Assembly: GCF_012273515.2 (NCBI RefSeq)
Contig: NZ_CP050975.2
Location: 4,402,001 to 4,466,000, forward strand
Length of the DNA: 64,000 nucleotides
Reading direction: 5' to 3'
Origin: Streptomyces sp. RPA4-2
GTDB lineage: Bacteria; Actinomycetota; Actinomycetes; Streptomycetales; Streptomycetaceae
Positions 8,652-17,660 of this stretch are shown one piece after another. Position 1 is the stretch's first letter. Every line of letters starts with the position of its first letter. The notes below the pieces were generated by a model that saw only the letters and a program-made list of their open reading frames with translations, was not told the DNA's origin and searched no databases. The translations under genes were made by a program, and so were the position numbers.

Positions 8652-9512
8652 CTACGGCTCCGCGATCTTCCCCGCGAAGATGTCCCCGGATTCGGGAAGC
8701 CGTACGGGCGCCGGGACCCCGAAGTCGTACAGCAGGGTCGTCGAGACGACCGCGACCGTACCCCGGTGCTGGCCGTTGACGAAGCTGAACCGGTGCCGCA
8801 GCTCACGGATCCGTCCCTCGTCGTCCAGATAGACGTCGAACGGGACCTCGGCGGTGGCGAACCCTTTCGCCGCCGCCCGCAGCGCCTCCCGGTTCCCCTT
8901 CGACGCGCTCCGTGCGGCGAGGCCCAGGTCGGCGGTCCCGCGGTAGTGCGCCACCGGCACCCCCGCCACGTCCGTCCTGCCCACGTACGTCGCCGTCCGC
9001 GCCCCGCGCAGCAACTCGGCCGCGGCGAACGGGTCGGTGGCACCGCCGGTCACCAGATTCCCGTCGGAGAGCGTGGCCGTGTCGACGCGCACCCACTTGT
9101 CGGCCGGGACACCCGCGCCGCGGTTCTTCATGAACAGGGCTCCCGGCGCGAGGAGTTCCGTGATCGGCCGGTGCTCCTCGGCGCCGGCCGGGTCCTGCGG
9201 CAGCTCCACCGTGAGCTGCCCCGACTGCTTCCTGAAGTCGTAGACACCCTCTCCCCGGATGGTGACGCGGGTCCCGCCGGTGGCCATCTCCATCGACGTA
9301 CGGGTCCTCGCGCTGCCGGCGCGCTCCAGGGTGGCGGCGGCGCGGTGCAGCGCCTCGGCGGAGACGGCGCCGGAGCGGGTGCTCACGGCGGCGGGGCGCG
9401 CGTCCTCGGCACCCGCTCGGCCGGCCGAACATCCGGCGGCGCAGCACATGAGCCCCGCCATCGCGACCGCGAGAACGCGAGCGTCCGTCCGCCTGCCCTG
9501 TTGCGCCACCAT
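8652..9512 (-). CDS. Putative secreted lipoprotein (LppX/LprG-like fold possible)
   Basis: A 286-residue predicted lipoprotein. The signal (MVAQQGRRTDARVLAVAMAG) ends in an AAGC lipobox with Cys28. The mature part alternates short beta strands (TRVTIRGEGVYDF, then GQLTVEL) and carries PFDVYLDDEGRIRELRHRFS near the end. That pattern resembles the LolA/LppX/LprG-like lipid-carrier folds of actinobacteria, but I cannot confirm it by eye. The ATG follows GGGGG. It is monocistronic, facing away from the next gene. Confidence 0.75.
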   Translation of the reverse strand: MVAQQGRRTDARVLAVAMAGLMCCAAGCSAGRAGAEDARPAAVSTRSGAVSAEALHRAAATLERAGSARTRTSMEMATGGTRVTIRGEGVYDFRKQSGQLTVELPQDPAGAEEHRPITELLAPGALFMKNRGAGVPADKWVRVDTATLSDGNLVTGGATDPFAAAELLRGARTATYVGRTDVAGVPVAHYRGTADLGLAARSASKGNREALRAAAKGFATAEVPFDVYLDDEGRIRELRHRFSFVNGQHRGTVAVVSTTLLYDFGVPAPVRLPESGDIFAGKIAEP

Positions 9513-9624
9513 CGTCCGCCGACCCCCAGCCGGTCCGTCCCGGGCCTCCTGTCGTACCGGTTAACGACGGGTAGGGACGCTCGTCACGCGGGTCCGATTC
9601 CGTTTGCTTGCCTTGGGTAACGTT

Positions 9625-9801
9625 ATGGGCGTGGCGCAGCAGGACGACATCGCATTCGTCGGAGAACACCGGACCATCACGGTCGAGCAGGGCCGCTTCT
9701 GCGTGGCCCGCTGCTCCTGCGGCTGGAGAGGTCCGGCGCGCCGGGCCCGCAGCCTCGCGCGCACGGACGCGGAGTCGCACACGACGCCCCCGCTCGCCTG
9801 A
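9625..9801 (+). CDS. Small hypothetical protein with CSCGW motif
   Basis: About 58 residues: a short beta-rich part (DDIAFVGEHRTITVEQGRF) and a pair of cysteines in ARCSCGWRG, followed by a basic helix. The Cys-x-Cys could bind metal but there is no second pair. A TAACGT box at 9618-9623 stands just before the ATG (9625) and the GTG (9631). The GTG would then be a leaderless start and give a protein two residues shorter. Function unknown. Confidence 0.6.
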   Translation: MGVAQQDDIAFVGEHRTITVEQGRFCVARCSCGWRGPARRARSLARTDAESHTTPPLA

Positions 9802-10008
9802 CCCCGCGTCCGGCCCGGACGGCCTCGCGCGAGCGAGGGCGTGGAGACGCGACGCCTCTGGCAGGAGTCCGCATTCCGGGTGGGACACCCGTGATATCGG
9901 TCATAAAGGGATCACGGTCCTGTAGCGGTTGCGTCCCGCGCCCGTTCGTTGTGGAACCCTCGGAAACGGTCACCCGTCTCGTCCCACGGGAACCAACGGG
10001 AGGCTCAC

Positions 10009-11586
10009 ATGCAACGGCGAATATTCATAGGCGGCGGCGCGGCCGCTCTCGCGGCCGCGGTCACCACCGCGTGCAACGGGAAGAACGGCGCGGCCACCAA
10101 GACGTCGTCAGGGGCCGCGGAGACGACCAGCGCCCCGATCCGCACGACCTCGGGCACCACCACCGCCGGCGTCAGCGCCGCCGCGAACTGGACCGCCCTC
10201 GCCAAGGACCTGGACGGCCCCCTGGTCCGCCCCGGCGACCGCGCCTGGGCCGCCGCGCACCAGCTGTACAACACCCGCTTCGACGCGCTGAAGCCCACCG
10301 CCGTCGCGTACGCCGCCCACGCGGACGACATCCGTACGGCCATGGCCTACGCCCGCGCCCACCACATACCGCTGTCGATCCGCAACGGCGGCCACTCCTA
10401 CGCGGGCTGGTCCTCCGGCGACGGCCGGCTGATCCTCGACGTCTCCAAGCTGAACAAGATCCGGGCGTCCGCGAACGAGGCCGTCGTCGGGGCCGGTTCC
10501 AAGCTGATCGACGTCTACCGCGCCCTCGCCGCGAAGGGTGTCACCATCCCCGCGGGTTCCTGCCCGACCGTCGGCGTCTCCGGTCTGACCCTCGGCGGCG
10601 GCCACGGCGTCGTGTCCCGGGCGTACGGCCTGACCTGCGACAGCCTCACCCAGGCGACGCTGATCACGGCGGACGGCAAGCAACTCGTCGCGAACGCGAG
10701 TGAGAACAAGGACCTCTTCTGGGCGCTGCGCGGTGCCGGCAACGGCAACTTCGGTGTCGTCACCGAGCTCCGTTACAAGACCCACCCCGCCCCGCAGGCC
10801 GTCTCCGCGTACCTGACCTGGCCGTGGGCCAAGGCCGCCGCCGTGGTGAAGGCCTGGCAGGAGTGGGGACCGGACCAGCCGGACGAGATCTGGTCGTCCC
10901 TGCATCTCGAGAACACCGCCGGGGGCACCCCCACCGTCTCCGTCGCCGCCTTCTCCCTGGGCACCTACGGCGAGCTCCAGAACGCCGTGGACCGCCTGGC
11001 CGACCGGGTCGGCGCCCCCGCCCGCAGCGTCTCCCTCAAGAGGCACTCGTACGAGGAGTCGATGGAGGCCTACGCGGGCTGCTCCTCCTTCCCCACCGAC
11101 CCCCAGTGCCATCTGCCGGGTACGACGCCGGGCCGTTCCCCGCAGGGCGCCCTCGGCCGCGAGACGTACGCGGCCCGTTCGGACTTCTTCGACCGCTCGA
11201 TATCCGCGGCCGGCATCCAGACGCTCCTGAACCAGATCACGTCGGTCCGCGCCGGCGCGGGCAGCATCGCGCTCACCGCGCTGGGCGGCGCGGTCAACCG
11301 TGTCTCACCGACCGCGACGGCCTTCGTGCACCGCCGCTCCCGGATGCTCGCCCAGTACATCGTCTCCTGGCAGGCGGGCACCTCCGGCACCACGGCCCAG
11401 TCCTGGCTGACCTCGGCCCACACGGCGATGGCCCGCCACGCCTCCGGCGCGGCCTACCAGAACTACACGGACCCGACCCTCACCAACTGGCGCAAGGCGT
11501 ACTACGGCGACGCGGCGCCCCGGCTGACCGCTCTGAAGAAGCAGTACGACCCGGACCGCTTCTTCTCGTTCCCCCAAGCACTGTAG
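10009..11586 (+). CDS. FAD-dependent oxidase, berberine-bridge-enzyme type, Tat/lipoprotein
   Basis: A 525-residue flavin oxidase with an N-terminal FAD-binding (PCMH/FAD_binding_4) domain and a C-terminal BBE motif. His129 in RNGGHSYAGWSS and Cys185 in GSCPTVGVSGLTLGGGHG are the two residues that hold FAD covalently in bicovalent members. The C-terminus has NYTDPTLTNWRKAYYGD and YDPDRFF, the usual BBE ending. The N-terminus MQRRIFIGGGAAALAAAV has a twin-arginine motif followed by TTAC, so export folded and lipid-anchored is likely. The ATG follows ACGGGAGG. Substrate is probably an alcohol, sugar or phenolic compound and cannot be predicted further. Confidence 0.9.
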   Translation: MQRRIFIGGGAAALAAAVTTACNGKNGAATKTSSGAAETTSAPIRTTSGTTTAGVSAAANWTALAKDLDGPLVRPGDRAWAAAHQLYNTRFDALKPTAVAYAAHADDIRTAMAYARAHHIPLSIRNGGHSYAGWSSGDGRLILDVSKLNKIRASANEAVVGAGSKLIDVYRALAAKGVTIPAGSCPTVGVSGLTLGGGHGVVSRAYGLTCDSLTQATLITADGKQLVANASENKDLFWALRGAGNGNFGVVTELRYKTHPAPQAVSAYLTWPWAKAAAVVKAWQEWGPDQPDEIWSSLHLENTAGGTPTVSVAAFSLGTYGELQNAVDRLADRVGAPARSVSLKRHSYEESMEAYAGCSSFPTDPQCHLPGTTPGRSPQGALGRETYAARSDFFDRSISAAGIQTLLNQITSVRAGAGSIALTALGGAVNRVSPTATAFVHRRSRMLAQYIVSWQAGTSGTTAQSWLTSAHTAMARHASGAAYQNYTDPTLTNWRKAYYGDAAPRLTALKKQYDPDRFFSFPQAL

Positions 11587-11632
11587 AAACGGTCCGCCGC
11601 GGAAGCCGTCCCCGCGCGAGCCGATGGGAAGC

Positions 11633-11675
11633 GGGCCGGGGGCGGGGGCGGAGGGGCCGGGGGCGGAGGGGGCGG
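11633..11675 (+). other. G-tract array between convergent genes
   Basis: Seven runs of three to five G separated by one to four bases fill the gap between the FAD oxidase and the PAP2 gene. It satisfies the usual G-quadruplex pattern on the plus strand. No conventional terminator hairpin is present here, so it may be what separates the convergent transcripts; that is inference. Confidence 0.5.
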
Positions 11676-11678
11676 CAG

Positions 11679-12380
11679 CTACGCCGCCAGATCGGGCTCT
11701 TCCGGCCGCTCCGACCGCGCCTCCGGAATCCGCGCCTGCTGTTCCGTGAGACCCGCGCGCCGCGCCCGGACCAGCCGGCCGGCCCGCGGGGACCGCTCCA
11801 CGGCCTTCATGACCGGCGTCAGCAGGGCCGTGGCGAGCGGGGACAGCAGCAGCGCGACGGCCGTGCCGAGGGCGAATCCGCCGATGACGTCCGTCGGGTA
11901 GTGCACGCCCATGTAGACCCGGCAGAACCCCTCGACGAGCGCGAGCCCGATCCCGGCCAGGCCGAACTTCCGGTGCACGACGAACAGGCCGACGCCCATC
12001 GCCATCGTGAGCGTCGCGTGGTCGCTGACGAAGGAGAAGTCGGTCTTGCCCGCCACCAGGACGTCGAGCCCCTGGTGGTCGACGAACGGCCGGGGCCGCT
12101 CCACGAAACCCCTTATCGGCACGTTCACCAGCACCGCGATTCCGGCGGCCAGCGGTGCCCACACCAGCCCGGCCACGGACGACGCCGCACCCTCACCGCC
12201 GCCGCGCCGCACGGTCCACCAGCACCACAGCACCAGCAGGACCATGGCGAGCAGCAGTCCGTACTCGCCCACGAACCCCATGCCCCGGTCGAACCAGTGC
12301 GGTGCGTCCTTGGCGAGGCCGTTGATGTCGTACAGCAGGTCGACGTCGGGGTTCGAACCGGATTCGGCGAGTCCAGCCAT
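11679..12380 (-). CDS. PAP2-family membrane phosphatase
   Basis: A 233-residue membrane phosphatase with about six membrane segments. The three PAP2 motifs are present: VERPRPF, a variant second motif FVSDHATLTMA (SDH in place of SGH) and CRVYMGVHYPTDVIGG with the catalytic His and Asp. Family members dephosphorylate undecaprenyl diphosphate or phosphatidic acid; the BcrC-like layout favours the former. The ATG at 12380 opens a natural N-terminus (AGLAESGSNPDVD) behind AAGGGG; 21 residues of in-frame sequence upstream are not needed. It is tandem with the cell-wall hydrolase gene upstream. Confidence 0.88.
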   Translation of the reverse strand: MAGLAESGSNPDVDLLYDINGLAKDAPHWFDRGMGFVGEYGLLLAMVLLVLWCWWTVRRGGGEGAASSVAGLVWAPLAAGIAVLVNVPIRGFVERPRPFVDHQGLDVLVAGKTDFSFVSDHATLTMAMGVGLFVVHRKFGLAGIGLALVEGFCRVYMGVHYPTDVIGGFALGTAVALLLSPLATALLTPVMKAVERSPRAGRLVRARRAGLTEQQARIPEARSERPEEPDLAA

Positions 12381-12594
12381 GGTGCTGCGGCCCCTTCGTC
12401 GTCTCTCCCGCGGGCGCGCCCTATCGCGCGCCGCTCGATCCACCCCGTGGTGTGTAGAACCGCGGCCCGGAAGTCCTGGGTCCGCTCTACGTCATCAGGA
12501 ACGCACAGTGCCCTCCAGTACGTTCCGCACTCCACCGAATGATCACGCAGACGTTATCGAAGAGAGATACATCGCCGCAGCTCAGGGGGTGGGT

Positions 12595-13596
12595 TCAGAC
12601 CGTGGTCGGCAGTGCTTTCGCGCCATCCTCGGTCACGCGCGTGGCTCCGAAGTAGTCGGGGGTGTCGATCGGGTCGAAGCGGATGACGGCACCCGTCCGC
12701 GGCGCGTCGATCATGTAGCCGCCGCCCACGTAGATGCCCACGTGCCGGATGGTCCGCGAGTTGGTGAGGTCGTCGGAGAAGAACACCAGGTCCCCCGGCA
12801 GCAGTTCCTCACGCGCGGGGTGCGGCCCGGCGTTGTACTGGTCGTTGGCGACCCGCGGCAGGGTGACCCCGACGCTTTCGTACGCGGCCTTCGTCAGACC
12901 CGAGCAGTCGAAGCGTCCGCCCTGGTCAGCGGTGCCGTTGCCGCCCCACAGATAGGGCGTGCCGAGCTTCTTCTGCGCGTAGTAGATCGCCGCCGCGGCC
13001 TGCCGAGACGGATCGACCCGGTTCACGGGCCGGGCGAAGCTCTGCTCCAGCGTCGTGATCGTCTTCACGTAGTTCCGGGTCTCCCGGTACGGCGGAACGC
13101 CTCCGTATTTGATGACGGCGTACGCCCCCGCGTTGTAGGCGGCGAGCATGTTCTCCGTGATGTTCCCCGGCGCGTCCTTCACGTACGAGGCGAGCTGGCA
13201 GTCGTACGAGGCGGCCGACGGAATCGCGTCATTCGGATCCCATACGTCGCGGTCGCCGTCGCCGTCGCCGTCGACTCCGTGCGTGGCCCACGTCCCCGGG
13301 ATGAACTGCGCTATCCCTTCGGCCTTCGCCGGGCTCTTGGCGTTCGGATTGAATCCGCTCTCCTGGTACAGCTGGGCGGCCAGCAGCGCGGGGTTGATCG
13401 CGCCGCACAGGTTTCCCCACTTCTGCACGAGTGTCTGGTACACGGCCGGCACCGCGCCCTTGGCGAGCCCGACCGAGCCTCCCCCGACCCCGCCCGCGAG
13501 GTTGCCCGCGACGATGTAGACCCCGACGACGAGCAGCATCACGAAGGAGAGTCCCGCCCCGGCGACAGCGGCCGCCACGACCCATGCCTTACGCAC
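12595..13596 (-). CDS. Bifunctional lytic transglycosylase / NlpC-P60 endopeptidase
   Basis: A 333-residue envelope protein that should cut both glycan strands and peptide stems of peptidoglycan. It starts with GTG (VRKAWVV) behind GAGGGG and has one N-terminal membrane anchor (about 5-30). An SLT (GH23) domain follows, with the catalytic Glu in QLYQESGFNPNA and AEGIAQFIPGTW further on. It ends with an NlpC/P60 domain with Cys in RFDCSGLTKAAY and His in RTIRHVGIYVGG. The same architecture is used by the wall-opening (VirB1-like) enzymes of Gram-positive conjugation systems. The gene lies about 2.7 kb from the type-IV-secretion-like cassette, in the opposite direction. Confidence 0.92.
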   Translation of the reverse strand: MRKAWVVAAAVAGAGLSFVMLLVVGVYIVAGNLAGGVGGGSVGLAKGAVPAVYQTLVQKWGNLCGAINPALLAAQLYQESGFNPNAKSPAKAEGIAQFIPGTWATHGVDGDGDGDRDVWDPNDAIPSAASYDCQLASYVKDAPGNITENMLAAYNAGAYAVIKYGGVPPYRETRNYVKTITTLEQSFARPVNRVDPSRQAAAAIYYAQKKLGTPYLWGGNGTADQGGRFDCSGLTKAAYESVGVTLPRVANDQYNAGPHPAREELLPGDLVFFSDDLTNSRTIRHVGIYVGGGYMIDAPRTGAVIRFDPIDTPDYFGATRVTEDGAKALPTTV

Positions 13597-13818
13597 CGTC
13601 AACCGCCCCTCGCCGCCCAGGAGTCCGCCGTCGCCAGTGTAGAGGCGCCCCCCGCGCCGCGGGACGATCACACACGAGGAGAAACCGCATGTGGCGGCCC
13701 TGCCGGGCCGGTCACGGCGCCCCCTGGGCAACTCCCTTGTGCCACAAGGCGGTAACACGCCAAAGTGGACACCCCGTCATGGCCGGAAGGCGCACGCGCG
13801 GGGCGCGGCGCTCCCCCG

Positions 13819-14577
13819 CTACTGCTCCTGTGTCGACCGGTACAGGTCCCGGGCCTCGTCCCCCAGGACCACGCTGTACGAGATGTCGTCGGTGTCCCCA
13901 CCCGCCTCGTGGCCGCCGATGACCCCGACGACCTCCCCGTACCCGTTCACCCAGGGGCTGCCGCTCGTGCCGCCGGCGAAGGCGGGGCAGGCGATGCGCT
14001 GCTGGGTGCGACTGTGCACGGTGGGCCTGTTCGTGCAGGTGATCGGGGCGTCGAGGGTGCTGGGGTAGCCGGTGACCGTCACGGCGGTCGCCCCGGTCTC
14101 CCGCCCCGTGACGAACGCGTTGCCGCCGACGACGTCCTCGACGCCCTTGCCGCCCTGGTCGGCGACGGTGGCGAAGGCGACGTCGCTGTCCTCGTCCTGG
14201 GCGCCGGTCCACGCGTCACCGACGTACGTCCTGCGGATCTCCCAGATGCCGTAGGGCGCCTTCCCGTCGCGGTATCCGGGCACGAAGCGCAGCTTTCCGC
14301 CGCCGTCCAGGCAGTGCGCGGCGGTCACGAGAAGGTTCCGTCCCTTGCTGCGCACGACGGACGCCGTACAGAAGTGACCGCCCTCCAGAGCGCCGCTGTC
14401 CCCGAACAGTGCGCCGACGCGCGAGGCCGCCACGGTACCGGAGGCCCGCGCGGTCACGCCGAGAGGCCCACGGCCGTCATCGGCGGCCGCGACGGAGGCC
14501 GATGTCGCGGCCAGCACGGCGACCGCGACGAACAGGGCGTTCCGCCTGGCACCAGGGGGACGAGTGATGCGCTTCAT
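13819..14577 (-). CDS. Secreted trypsin-like serine protease (S1)
   Basis: A 252-residue secreted protease. The start MKRITRPPGARRNALFVAV gives a Sec signal with likely cleavage after SVAAA near residue 32. The triad is visible: His88 in VTAAHC, Asp132 in EDSDVAFA and Ser205 in GGTSGSPW. Three cysteines lie in positions suited to disulphides (C70, C89, C181/C197). The ribosome site is weak. A 46-residue in-frame extension upstream lacks a signal and is rejected. Likely role is extracellular or wall-associated proteolysis. Confidence 0.9.
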   Translation of the reverse strand: MKRITRPPGARRNALFVAVAVLAATSASVAAADDGRGPLGVTARASGTVAASRVGALFGDSGALEGGHFCTASVVRSKGRNLLVTAAHCLDGGGKLRFVPGYRDGKAPYGIWEIRRTYVGDAWTGAQDEDSDVAFATVADQGGKGVEDVVGGNAFVTGRETGATAVTVTGYPSTLDAPITCTNRPTVHSRTQQRIACPAFAGGTSGSPWVNGYGEVVGVIGGHEAGGDTDDISYSVVLGDEARDLYRSTQEQ

Positions 14578-14930
14578 CGGTTCATACTCTGGCTCACGGA
14601 TCTGAGAGAAATCCTGAAACCACCTTGAGAAATTGCCATGAGTCGCCGGCGGAAACCGCCGTCCGGCCCACGTCCACCGAGCGTCCTCTCTCGCACTCCG
14701 ATCAATAGGCGTCACGCTACGTTACTCCAGTCACGTCCCACGCGCGCGGCAGCCGGATATCCACAGCCTGTGGACACTTGTCCCCGCGCTCCACACCACC
14801 CGGACACCGGACGCTCCGGGGCGCCCGGGAGAGGAAGACCTCCCGGGCTCGAGTACCCCCGAACCCCGACTGGACGCGGACCGCCCCGCCGACGCGACCG
14901 GCCCCGGATCCCCGTCCTGACGCGCCCCCG

Positions 14931-15605
14931 TCAGGACGTCGTCGGCGGATCTCCGGCCTGGGGCGCTCCGTCCCCGCCACCCCCGCCGTACGCCGCGGCC
15001 GTGCGGGCCGCGGCCCCCCTGGCGGCGCTCTCGGGTTCTCCGGCCGCGAGGCTCGCGCGGTACCAGCCCTCGCTGCTCAGCGTCACGAACCGGCGCCCGT
15101 CCTCGGACGCGAGCCAGGCCGTGCTCTCCTTCGGATCCACGGACCCACCGGACGAGAGATGGGCGGCGAGCCCCATCAGACCGAGGTCCCAGCCGACACC
15201 GACCGCGCCGGGTCCGTACTCCGCCCAGCGTTCCTCGTCGACGTGCGCGATGTGCGCCAGTTCGAAGCGCGTCACGGCTTTCGCCACCGCCGTCAGCCGG
15301 ACCTCGATCCAGCTGACCTCGCCGCCGAACTCCCAGGTGGCGGCGAAGCCCCGGGGCGGGTCGCAGCGCTCGACCGTGCCGCCCGCGTTGCCCTCCAACT
15401 GGTAGGTGCCACCGAGCCTCAGCTCCCCGGAGACCGGGAGGAACCAGCGTGGGATGCGCTGCGCGTTGGTGCAGGCGTCCCAGACCTCCTCGCGCGTCAC
15501 GTCGTACGTCTGGCGCACCGTCACCACCCGGGCCTCGCCGGACCTGCCGGCACGGGTACCGACCTGCCGCCGTACCGCGTCGATCTGAAGGTCGACATCG
15601 ATCAT
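14931..15605 (-). CDS. SRPBCC (AHSA1-like) family protein
   Basis: A 224-residue protein of the START/Bet v1-like superfamily. VTVRQTYDVTREEVWDACTN near residue 25 begins the fold, RIPRWFLPVSGELRLGGTYQ follows and the C-terminal helix WDLGLMGLAAHL closes the domain near 165. The last 40 residues are Ala/Gly-rich and probably disordered. The ATG follows GGGAG. These proteins bind hydrophobic ligands and are often encoded with ArsR regulators; no such regulator is next to it here. Function is not predictable beyond the fold. Confidence 0.85.
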   Translation of the reverse strand: MIDVDLQIDAVRRQVGTRAGRSGEARVVTVRQTYDVTREEVWDACTNAQRIPRWFLPVSGELRLGGTYQLEGNAGGTVERCDPPRGFAATWEFGGEVSWIEVRLTAVAKAVTRFELAHIAHVDEERWAEYGPGAVGVGWDLGLMGLAAHLSSGGSVDPKESTAWLASEDGRRFVTLSSEGWYRASLAAGEPESAARGAAARTAAAYGGGGGDGAPQAGDPPTTS

Positions 15606-16315
15606 GGAGTGCTCCCGGATCCGCTCGCTGGGCGGCCATCTCACCACCGACGACGTCCGAACCCGCGCAACTCCACGCGTTTCCCGTGAGCCCGGCCGAG
15701 CCGACGCCGCGCGACGGTCGCGCAGCCCGCGCCCCGACTCCCGGACGGACCCCGCCAAGTCCTGCTGCTTCTAAGGCTCCACGACCCGCGCCACCACCAA
15801 CGGCTGCCCCTGAGCGGTCAGTCGGACCGGCCTCGCGGAGGAACAGGTCTCGGCGACCGGCCACGGCCCGTTTCCCTGCCCCACGGTGACGGGGGATAGC
15901 CTGCGTGACGGCGGTCGCGCGTCCACATCCGGCAGACGTGCGACCCGGAGAACATCGGCTCGACCACCCGTCAGAATCGGGACGCGTCCGTGGCGCACCT
16001 ACGAGGCGAGCGGGGCGACTGTCCCGCGCGCGTCGTAGAAGGGGTTAACGACGGAACCACACGACAGGTTCCGCATCGACTTCATTGCCCGGCGTGACCT
16101 GCCGTGATACACAGAGTGACCATACGACTCTCCGCATACCGGCGCACGCCTCCCGAATGGGGCCCGCGTGCGCCGGTGGCAAGGGATTCGTACGAAACCC
16201 GCCAATCAATGACGCCAAGTCGACATGCGACGGCGTCATTGTCGGCGAGAATGGGCCCGACCTCTGCGCGCAGTGGCAGGGGGTGCAGAACTACCCACTA
16301 GGGGCGGTGACTTAC
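15606..16315. other. 710-base divergent intergenic region
   Basis: Separates the minus-strand SRPBCC gene from the plus-strand secretion-like cassette. A 75-residue minus-strand frame (15771-15998) has no ribosome site or recognisable content. An open frame in phase with the first cassette gene runs back to about 16085 but has no ribosome site; I treat it as leader. No terminator or repeat was recognised. The cassette promoter must lie here or in the leader. Confidence 0.5.
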
Positions 16316-16624
16316 ATGCTTTTCGCAGCCGACAAGGGCGACATCACCACAATCATCGGCGGGATCGCCCCGGACTGGGGTCCCTTCGGCAGCCTGGGCA
16401 ACGAAGCCAAGACGATGATCCAGGTCGTGATGGCGGTCGCCATCCTGCTCTGCCTCGGGATCGCGATCTGGGGAGCGGCCAAGCAACGCATCGGTGCGAC
16501 GGCGCTGCGGGACACCTTCAGCGCGGAACAGGGCAAGGGCCTGATCATCGCGGGCCTCACCGGGGTCTTCATCATCGGGTCCCTGGGCACGCTGTTCACC
16601 ATCGTGTACGGCATGGCCGTCTAG
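16316..16624 (+). CDS. Small two-TM protein, first gene of type-IV-secretion-like cassette
   Basis: A 102-residue protein with two membrane helices (about 34-55 and 75-102) joined by a polar loop (KQRIGATALRDTFSAEQGKG). The N-terminal 30 residues contain GGIAPDWGPFGSLGNEAK. Size, topology and first place in the operon resemble a VirB2-like pilin or a TrbC/Maff2-type small subunit, but there is no cleavable signal, so this is by context only. The ATG at 16316 follows AGGGGCGG. Longer in-frame starts upstream lack a ribosome site. Confidence 0.8.
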   Translation: MLFAADKGDITTIIGGIAPDWGPFGSLGNEAKTMIQVVMAVAILLCLGIAIWGAAKQRIGATALRDTFSAEQGKGLIIAGLTGVFIIGSLGTLFTIVYGMAV

Positions 16625-16802
16625 CCCCGGCCGGGGCGCCCGGCTCCACTCTCCTCCGTCTGTCCGATCCACCTGTCCGTCGCGCCCACCGGCTGAGGTT
16701 GCGTTTCCCTGATGTCGAGTCACCACACCGCGTCCGCGCGGAAACCAGCACGGCTACCGTCGTACTACGCGATTCAGCAGAGGTTGAGGGGGCGTACGCG
16801 GC

Positions 16803-17660
16803 ATGAGTCTCGGTGACGAACCCGGATACGGGGACGGCTCCCGCGGTGACGACGGGAGATACGGGGGCACGGGCCAGACCCGGACCCGGCTCCCCGACCG
16901 CCCCGGTGACGTCTACGGCGGCGCCCGCCGTGGACGCTCGTCCACACGCAGCCTGGTCACGGTGGTCGGCGTCGTGGTCCTCCTGATCGCCGCGATCGCC
17001 TTCGCGAACCGCGGAGGAGACGATTCCCCTTCTTCGGGCACCGGAGGCGGCAGCGGCGGCGCCAAGTCCGGAACCTCCCCGACGGCGGCCTCCGGGAACC
17101 GCCCGGTCGATTCGAAGACGAACGGGATTCCGGCGGGGTACAGCCACAACGTGCAGGGCGCTCAGAGCGCGGGGGCGAACTACGCGGTCGCGCTGGGCTC
17201 CGACGGCATGTTCAACACGGGTAAGCGTCATGCCATCGTGCAGGCGGTCGCCGATCCCAGCGCGCTGGACCGACTCCAGTCCGGCTTCGACGCGGACTAC
17301 TCGGCGAACTTCCTGAAGAAGATCGGCCTCGACACCGACGGCAGCGCGCCCACCGGAAGCACGTTCGTCAATCGCACCCTGCCGGTGGGCACCAAGGTCA
17401 CCTCCTCCAGCGACACCGCGGCCACGGTCGAGGTGTGGTGCAACAGCCTCTTCGGACTCACCGGCGAGAGCTCCACCAACCCTGTGACCAGCGGCTGGTT
17501 CACCGTCACCATGAAGCTGACCTGGAACGGCGACTGGAAGGTCCTGCAAACCAGCCAGAAGACCGGCCCGACCCCCGTCAACGGAGACAACGCCGTCTCC
17601 GGCGCCGACGAGATCGGCAAAGCGGTCGAGGAGTTCGGAGGGTTCACGTATGCCCGGTAG
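16803..17660 (+). CDS. VirB8/TcpC-like conjugal-transfer-type protein
   Basis: A 285-residue bitopic protein: a Gly/Arg-rich cytoplasmic N-terminus (1-48), one membrane helix (VTVVGVVVLLIAAIAF, about 52-67), a low-complexity Gly/Ser linker and a C-terminal extracytoplasmic domain. The latter has the alternating pattern of an NTF2-like fold (NPVTSGWFTVTMKLTWNGDW, near 225-244). This is the layout of VirB8/TcpC, which links channel and wall in type IV secretion. The ATG follows GAGGGGGCG. Its end overlaps the next gene by 11 bases. Confidence 0.75.
   Translation: MSLGDEPGYGDGSRGDDGRYGGTGQTRTRLPDRPGDVYGGARRGRSSTRSLVTVVGVVVLLIAAIAFANRGGDDSPSSGTGGGSGGAKSGTSPTAASGNRPVDSKTNGIPAGYSHNVQGAQSAGANYAVALGSDGMFNTGKRHAIVQAVADPSALDRLQSGFDADYSANFLKKIGLDTDGSAPTGSTFVNRTLPVGTKVTSSSDTAATVEVWCNSLFGLTGESSTNPVTSGWFTVTMKLTWNGDWKVLQTSQKTGPTPVNGDNAVSGADEIGKAVEEFGGFTYAR

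Noticed and set aside
9891..9915. GTGAT/ATCAC inverted repeat before the flavin oxidase
   Set aside because: Only five bases per arm with a long spacer; too weak to call an operator.
15771..15998. 75-residue minus-strand frame upstream of the SRPBCC gene
   Set aside because: No ribosome site, no recognisable content and weak codon bias.
16085..16315. Longer N-terminus for the first gene of the secretion-like cassette
   Set aside because: The in-frame leader has no start with a ribosome site, and the ATG at 16316 has AGGGGCGG.
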